Assembly: GCA_013348725.1 (NCBI GenBank)
Contig: CP054689.1
Location: forward strand, 1,538,501-1,602,500
DNA from: Ectothiorhodospiraceae bacterium 2226
Lineage (GTDB): Bacteria > Pseudomonadota > Gammaproteobacteria > GCA-013348725
Direction of reading: 5' to 3'
Length of the DNA: 64,000 nt
Under the pieces are notes generated by a model. That model did no database searches and was not told the DNA's origin. It was given only the letters and a program-made list of their open reading frames with translations. The translations under genes and the position numbers were made by a program. Shown one piece after another: positions 59,690 through 64,000 of the stretch (position 1 is the first letter of the stretch; every line of letters begins with the position of its first letter).

Positions 59690-61632
59690 GACTTGGTCTC
59701 CGCTGACTGGCGTGCCGCCGCCGCCGGCGGCGCAGGGTGCGCCGCGGCCGGCAGCCGCAGCGTGGCACGTGCCCCGCGCGGCGCCGTGTTCTCGATCTGC
59801 AGGCTGCCGCCATGGCGCTCCACGATACCCAGGCTGATGGACAGGCCGAGGCCGCTGCCCTCGCCGACGTCCTTGGTGGTGAAGAACGGATCGAACACCC
59901 GCTCGAGCAGGCCGGGATCGATACCGGGGCCCTGATCCTGTATCTCCAGGCGCACGTCCTCGCCGCTGAGCCCCAGCGTTACCCGCACCACGGCGCCCGT
60001 CGGGCTGGCTTGGATCGCGTTGCGCAGCAGATTGATCAGGGCCTGCTGCAACTGGCCGCGGTCCCCCTCCAGCGCCGCCACCCCCTCATTGCTAGCCGCC
60101 ACCACCACCTCGCGCACCTGCGCCTCGTGCTCCACCAAGGCCACCGTCTCGGCCAGCCAGGCGTCGGCCTCGAACACACTGACCTGCGGCGGCACCTGAC
60201 GTGCGAAGTTCAGGATGCCCTGCACGATCCGCCCGGCGCGCAGGGTCTCCTCGCGCAGCGAGTCCAGGTCCTGGCGCGCGGGTGCGTCGTCGGGCAGCGT
60301 GCGTCCGACCAGCTTGGACAGCGACAGGATGTTGTTGAGCGGGTTGTTGAGTTCGTGCCCGATGCCCGCCGCGAGCTGGCCGATGCTGGCCAGCTTGGCG
60401 TTGTGCAGCATCATCGCCTGCGCCTTGTCGCGTTCGGCGCGCGCCTTCTCCAGCGTATCCGCCATGTAGGTGAAGGCGTTCTGCAACTCGTCGATCTCGC
60501 GCAGCCCCTGGCGCTCCAGGCGCAGGCGCCGGCCGTTGTCGGCGTAGGCCTTGAGATTGTGTGCCAGGCGGCTCACCGGTCCGGCCAGGCGCCGTGCGCC
60601 GATCTGCGCGAGCCCCAGCGCGGCGAGCAGGGCGATCACCGCGAACAGCACGATGGCGATGCGGATGCGGTTGAACGGGGCGCCGATGTGGCCCGGGTCC
60701 ACGCGGCTCGCCACCACCCAACTCACCAGCAGGGTCGGGTACGGGTAATACTCCACGAAGTGGTACTGGTACTGGTCGCGCACCATGCCGTGCGGGCGCA
60801 GGTCCAGGGCCGCGAGCAGCGGGTGGTCGGGATTCAGGCGGCGCGGCTCGTCGAGCAGCCGCCCGAAGCGCACCCCGGTATGGTCGTCGTACAGCAGCGC
60901 GCCGTGGCGCGCCGGGTCCTCGGGGTTCACCTCCGCGATGAACAGCCGTCCTTGGTAGGGGCGCGGCGCGAAATCCAGGATGCGGTCGAGTTGGGCGCCC
61001 TGCACGTTGATCGCGAGGTAGCCGATCACCTCGCCGGCGCCCGCCAGCGGCACCACGTAATCCAGCATCGCGGGCCGCCACGCGGCACTTTGCGTCTCGC
61101 GGCGCTGCGGCAGCAGGGCGTAGCCGAGCTGCCCCGGCGGGAGCGCCGCGAGCGTGCGCATGAACTCGGCGTCCTGGACCTCCTGCTCCACCAGCGGGAT
61201 GCCGTCCAGGCTGTCGTAGGCCGCCTCGCTGCGGCGCGCATTGCGCACCATCAGCAGCGTGTTGCCGCGCACGTCCAGCACCCGCATGCTGTAGATGCCC
61301 GTCAGCACGTTCTGCACGTCTTCCAGAAAGGCGTTGAGGCGCTCGGAGCGCGCGCCGTACTCGGCATGCAGGCGGCTGTCGGCGGCGTCGGCCAGCACCG
61401 GCAGATAGTCCGTCAGGGCGGGCGACTCGGCCAGGCCGAGAATTATCTCGCGCTCGCCCTGCAGGCGCCGCCCGACCTCGGACACCACGGCGCGCAGCCC
61501 CGAGTCTACCTCGCGGCTCACTTCGTTGCGGTGGCTGTGCTCGGCGTAGTAGGTCGCCGCCAGCACCAGCGCAATGAGCGGCACCACCGTGGACAGGAAC
61601 ACCCACCAGAATATGTTCGACCTAAGTGTCAA
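59686..61632 (-). CDS. Membrane sensor histidine kinase, partner of the sox regulator
   Basis: The 648-residue kinase has an N-terminal membrane helix (about 10-28), a large periplasmic double Cache-like domain (30-320), a second helix (about 327-348), HAMP (350-400), HisKA (LAAGIGHELNNPLNNIL, phospho-accepting His) and HATPase (NLLRNAIQAS; GEGSGLGLSISLGIV). The start codon is TTG at 61632 with an AAGGTGAG site. Its last four bases overlap the regulator gene. A periplasmic sulfur compound is a plausible signal because of soxYZ, but the ligand cannot be read from sequence. Confidence 0.93.
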
Positions 61633-61811
61633 AGCTCACCTTCTCGAGCCCGTCCGGACTGCATCGCCCTGGCGGCGATCGCTACGCCGCCCCTCAGTGT
61701 ACTGCAGTGCTAAGCGGCGTCCCGATGTTCGCGCCGCACCGCTTTAGCCCGCTGGAGCGAAACCGTATACTGGGCCGCTAAGACCCGCCCATTCCATATA
61801 AGGTACCCGCC

Positions 61812-61928
61812 ATGCATGCGCTGCGCCCCCTGTTGCTCGCCGCCCTGTGCCTGGTGGCCTTGTCCGGCTGTGGACAAAAGGGCCCGCTCTACCTGCCCGA
61901 CCCCGAAAGCCCCGCCACCGCGCGTTGA
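61812..61928 (+). CDS. lptM: Small lipoprotein LptM (YifL)
   Basis: This 38-residue lipoprotein has a signal sequence with the lipobox LSGC (Cys20) and the conserved GQKGPLYLP segment just after it, followed by a short Pro-rich tail. LptM binds the LptDE complex and helps LptD fold and form disulfides. The gene is too short for most ORF callers. It lies directly upstream of lysA (11 bp), its usual place. A possible -10 box TATACT stands at 61768-61773. Confidence 0.92.
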   Translation: MHALRPLLLAALCLVALSGCGQKGPLYLPDPESPATAR

Positions 61929-61939
61929 GAAGCCATTCC

Positions 61940-63193
61940 ATGGACCATTTCATTCGCCGCGCAGGACGCCTGTATGCCGAGGAAGTGCCGCTGAGCGCCC
62001 TCGCGCGCACCTACGGCACGCCCTGCTACGTCTACTCCCGCGCCACGCTGGAGCGCCACTACCGCGCCTTCGAGTCGGCGCTGGGCGATCAGCCGCACCT
62101 GGTCTGCTATGCGGTCAAAGCCAATTCCAACCTCGCGGTGCTGGGCGTGTTGGCGCGCCTCGGCGCCGGCTTCGACATCGTCTCGGCCGGCGAGCTGGAG
62201 CGCGTGGTGCGCGCCGGGGGCGACCCGCGGCGCGTGGTGTTCTCGGGGGTGGGAAAGCGCGAGGACGAGATCGAGCGCGCGCTCGCCGCGCGCATCCGCT
62301 GTTTCAACGTCGAATCGGCCGCCGAACTGGCGCGCATCGACGGGGTGGCGGCGCACCTCGGCTACCGGGCGCCGATCTCCATCCGCGTCAATCCGGACGT
62401 CGATGCCCGCACCCATCCGTATATATCGACCGGTCTGCGCGACAACAAGTTCGGCGTGGCCATCGAGGAGGCGCTGGCGCTGTACCGCAGCGCGCGCCAG
62501 CTCTCCAGCGTGGAGGTGGTGGGCGTGGACTGTCACATCGGCTCGCAGCTCACCGAACTCGCGCCCTTCCAGGACGCGCTGCAACGGGTGCTCGCGCTGG
62601 TCGACCGGCTGCGCGAGGAGGGCTTCGCGATCCGCCACCTGGATGTCGGCGGGGGCCTGGGCATTCGCTACCAGGACGAGGCACCGCCCTCGCCGGCGGA
62701 CTACGCCCGTGCCCTGCGCGAGGGACTGGCGGGGCGCGACCTCACCCTGTTCATCGAACCCGGACGCGCCATCGCGGGCAACGCGGGCGTGCTGCTGACG
62801 CGCGTGGAATACCTCAAGTGCGGGCCGCACAAGAACTTCGCCGTCGTCGACGCGGCCATGAACGACCTGATGCGCCCGGCGCTGTACAACGCCTGGCAGG
62901 CCATCGAGCCGGTGGAGGCGCGCGCGGACGTCGAGACCCGGACCTACGACGTGGTCGGGCCGGTGTGCGAGACCGGCGACTTCCTCGGCAAGGAGCGCGC
63001 GCTCGCGATTGCGGCGGGCGACCTGCTCGCGGTGCGTTCGGCGGGCGCTTACGGCTTCTCGATGAGTTCCAATTACAACAGCCGCCCGCGTGCCGCCGAG
63101 GTGATGGTGGACGGTGAGCGCCACCACCTGGTGCGCCGCCGCGAACGCCTGGAGGACCTCTGGGCGGGCGAGTCGCTGCTCCCGGAGGCCTGA
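61940..63193 (+). CDS. lysA: Diaminopimelate decarboxylase
   Basis: The 417-residue PLP enzyme forms lysine from meso-diaminopimelate. The PLP Lys is in YAVKANSNLAVL; HIGSQL, GGGLGIRY, EPGRAIAGNAG and CETGDFL are the cofactor and substrate motifs. The ATG at 61940 gives MDHFIRRAGRLYAEEV, the usual start. It overlaps the methyltransferase start by one base. Confidence 0.96.
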   Translation: MDHFIRRAGRLYAEEVPLSALARTYGTPCYVYSRATLERHYRAFESALGDQPHLVCYAVKANSNLAVLGVLARLGAGFDIVSAGELERVVRAGGDPRRVVFSGVGKREDEIERALAARIRCFNVESAAELARIDGVAAHLGYRAPISIRVNPDVDARTHPYISTGLRDNKFGVAIEEALALYRSARQLSSVEVVGVDCHIGSQLTELAPFQDALQRVLALVDRLREEGFAIRHLDVGGGLGIRYQDEAPPSPADYARALREGLAGRDLTLFIEPGRAIAGNAGVLLTRVEYLKCGPHKNFAVVDAAMNDLMRPALYNAWQAIEPVEARADVETRTYDVVGPVCETGDFLGKERALAIAAGDLLAVRSAGAYGFSMSSNYNSRPRAAEVMVDGERHHLVRRRERLEDLWAGESLLPEA

Positions 63194-63867
63194 TGCAGCG
63201 CGTACCCGAACCGGAGCTGATGGACGATGCGGCGCAGGCGCGGGCTTACGCGGAGGCCGATTTCGCCGAGGCGCACGACGCCTTCGTGCGCCTGTACCTC
63301 GAGCGCTTCGGCGCGGCGCCGGACGGCTGGGTGCTGGATCTGGGCTGCGGCCCCGGCGACGTGACGCTGCGCTTCGCGCGCGCCTGTCCGCAGGTGCGGG
63401 TGCACGGGGTGGACGGCGCCGCCGCCATGCTGCGCCTGGGCACGGCGGCGGTGGAGGCCGCGGGCCTGGGCGAGCGGGTGACGCTGCTACAGGGGCATCT
63501 GCCGGGCGCGTCGCTGCCGCGCCCGCGGTATGACGCCGTGATCAGCAACAGCCTGTTGCACCATCTGGCCGAGCCCGGCGTGTTGTGGGCCAGCGCGCGG
63601 CGCTTCGGTGCACCGGGCGCGCCGCTGTTCGTGATGGATTTGCTGCGCCCGGCCGACCCCGCTGAGCTGGAGGCCCTGGTGGCGCGCTACGCCGCCGATG
63701 CCCCGCCCGTGCTGCGGCGCGACTTCGCCGCCTCGCTGGCGGCGGCCTACCGGGTCGACGAGGTGCGCGCGCAGCTGGCCGCGGCGGGCCTCGCCGGCTT
63801 CACGGTGGAGGCCGTCAGCGACCGGCACTGGGTCGCCTGGGGCCGGCTGCCGGAGGCCGCGTCATGA
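63193..63867 (+). CDS. Class I SAM-dependent methyltransferase
   Basis: The 224-residue protein has motif [14 protein letters not shown], motif [13 protein letters not shown] and motif [15 protein letters not shown], a standard small-molecule methyltransferase fold. No substrate can be assigned. It sits between lysA and dapF, which are normally adjacent, and overlaps both (1 and 4 bp). Confidence 0.88.
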   Translation: MQRVPEPELMDDAAQARAYAEADFAEAHDAFVRLYLERFGAAPDGWVLDLGCGPGDVTLRFARACPQVRVHGVDGAAAMLRLGTAAVEAAGLGERVTLLQGHLPGASLPRPRYDAVISNSLLHHLAEPGVLWASARRFGAPGAPLFVMDLLRPADPAELEALVARYAADAPPVLRRDFAASLAAAYRVDEVRAQLAAAGLAGFTVEAVSDRHWVAWGRLPEAAS

Positions 63868-64000
63868 GCGCGGTGCGCTTCAGCAAGATGCACGGCCTGG
63901 GCAACGACTTCGTGGTGTTCGACGCCGTGCGCCAGCGCCTCGAGCTCACGCCGGAGGTGGTACGCCGCCTCGCCGACCGGCACGAGGGCATCGGCTGCGA
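63864..64000 (+). CDS. dapF: Diaminopimelate epimerase (partial, N-terminus only)
   Basis: The first 45 residues are visible: [20 protein letters not shown] is the DapF start, and [12 protein letters not shown] carries the first catalytic Cys (residue about 45). The enzyme isomerises LL- to meso-diaminopimelate. The start overlaps the methyltransferase stop (ATGA); the rest is outside the window. Confidence 0.95.
   Translation, partial: MSAVRFSKMHGLGNDFVVFDAVRQRLELTPEVVRRLADRHEGIGC

Overview
This 64 kb stretch looks like a chromosomal segment of a GC-rich, sulfur-oxidising gammaproteobacterium, perhaps of the Chromatiales/Ectothiorhodospiraceae type. Gene order is classically gammaproteobacterial (grxC-secB-gpsA, gpmI-envC-ctpA-yibQ, hslVU with ubiE-ubiJ-ubiB, argH-algZ-algR-hemCDXY, lptM-lysA-dapF), and soxYZ is present. 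The lineage below class level is inference. I see no tRNA, rRNA, CRISPR array, prophage or insertion sequence. Accessory DNA is limited to short intergenic repeats and a few inserted single genes.

Layout. 1-4.6 kb (minus): MSHA pilus genes mshF (partial), mshG and mshE behind a class 1B dihydroorotate dehydrogenase. 4.7-9.1 kb: trmL, then on minus a rhodanese-grxC-trxC-secB-gpsA series, a DUF2892 protein and an ArsR regulator with a persulfide-sensor cysteine pair. 9.2-14.8 kb (plus): gpmI, envC, ctpA, yibQ and a DJ-1 protein. 14.9-20.3 kb (minus): hslV, hslU, DUF971, ubiE, ubiJ, ubiB. 20.4-22.4 kb (minus): MlaC-like and Bfd-like proteins, then bfr and bfd behind a Fur box. 22.5-26.5 kb (plus): hemB, DUF47-pit, aroE. 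26.6-31.9 kb: gamma carbonic anhydrase, RRM protein, srkA (minus), prlC and xthA (plus). 32.1-39.8 kb (plus): a 1630-residue soluble hybrid kinase with a tandem HAMP array, a second hybrid kinase and a small DsbC-like protein. 40.2-44.9 kb: ubiD, an LRV-repeat protein, an AlgP-like protein, an epimerase and a ferredoxin-fused oxidoreductase. 44.8-53.5 kb: hemYXDC, a thioredoxin-like protein, algR/algZ and argH. 53.5-57 kb: BASS transporter, an unknown protein, a PAS protein with a degenerate GGDEF domain, a repeat cluster and a carboxylesterase. 57.3-61.6 kb (minus): soxZ, soxY, an NtrC-type regulator and its sensor kinase. 61.8-64 kb (plus): lptM, lysA, a methyltransferase and partial dapF.

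Two observations stand out. First, a family of structured intergenic repeats (about 145 bp full length) recurs at least six times in both orientations, as full copies, a deletion derivative, end fragments and one tandem cluster. Second, soxYZ has a complete sigma-54 promoter layout: a consensus -24/-12 element, a possible IHF site and two direct-repeat activator sites abutting the gene for an NtrC-type regulator, which itself is translationally coupled to a sensor kinase. The HAMP-array kinase, built of 92-residue units that are nearly identical even at DNA level and carrying two receiver domains without the phosphoacceptor Asp, is a third. All functional statements come from reading motifs and gene order; no database search was run.
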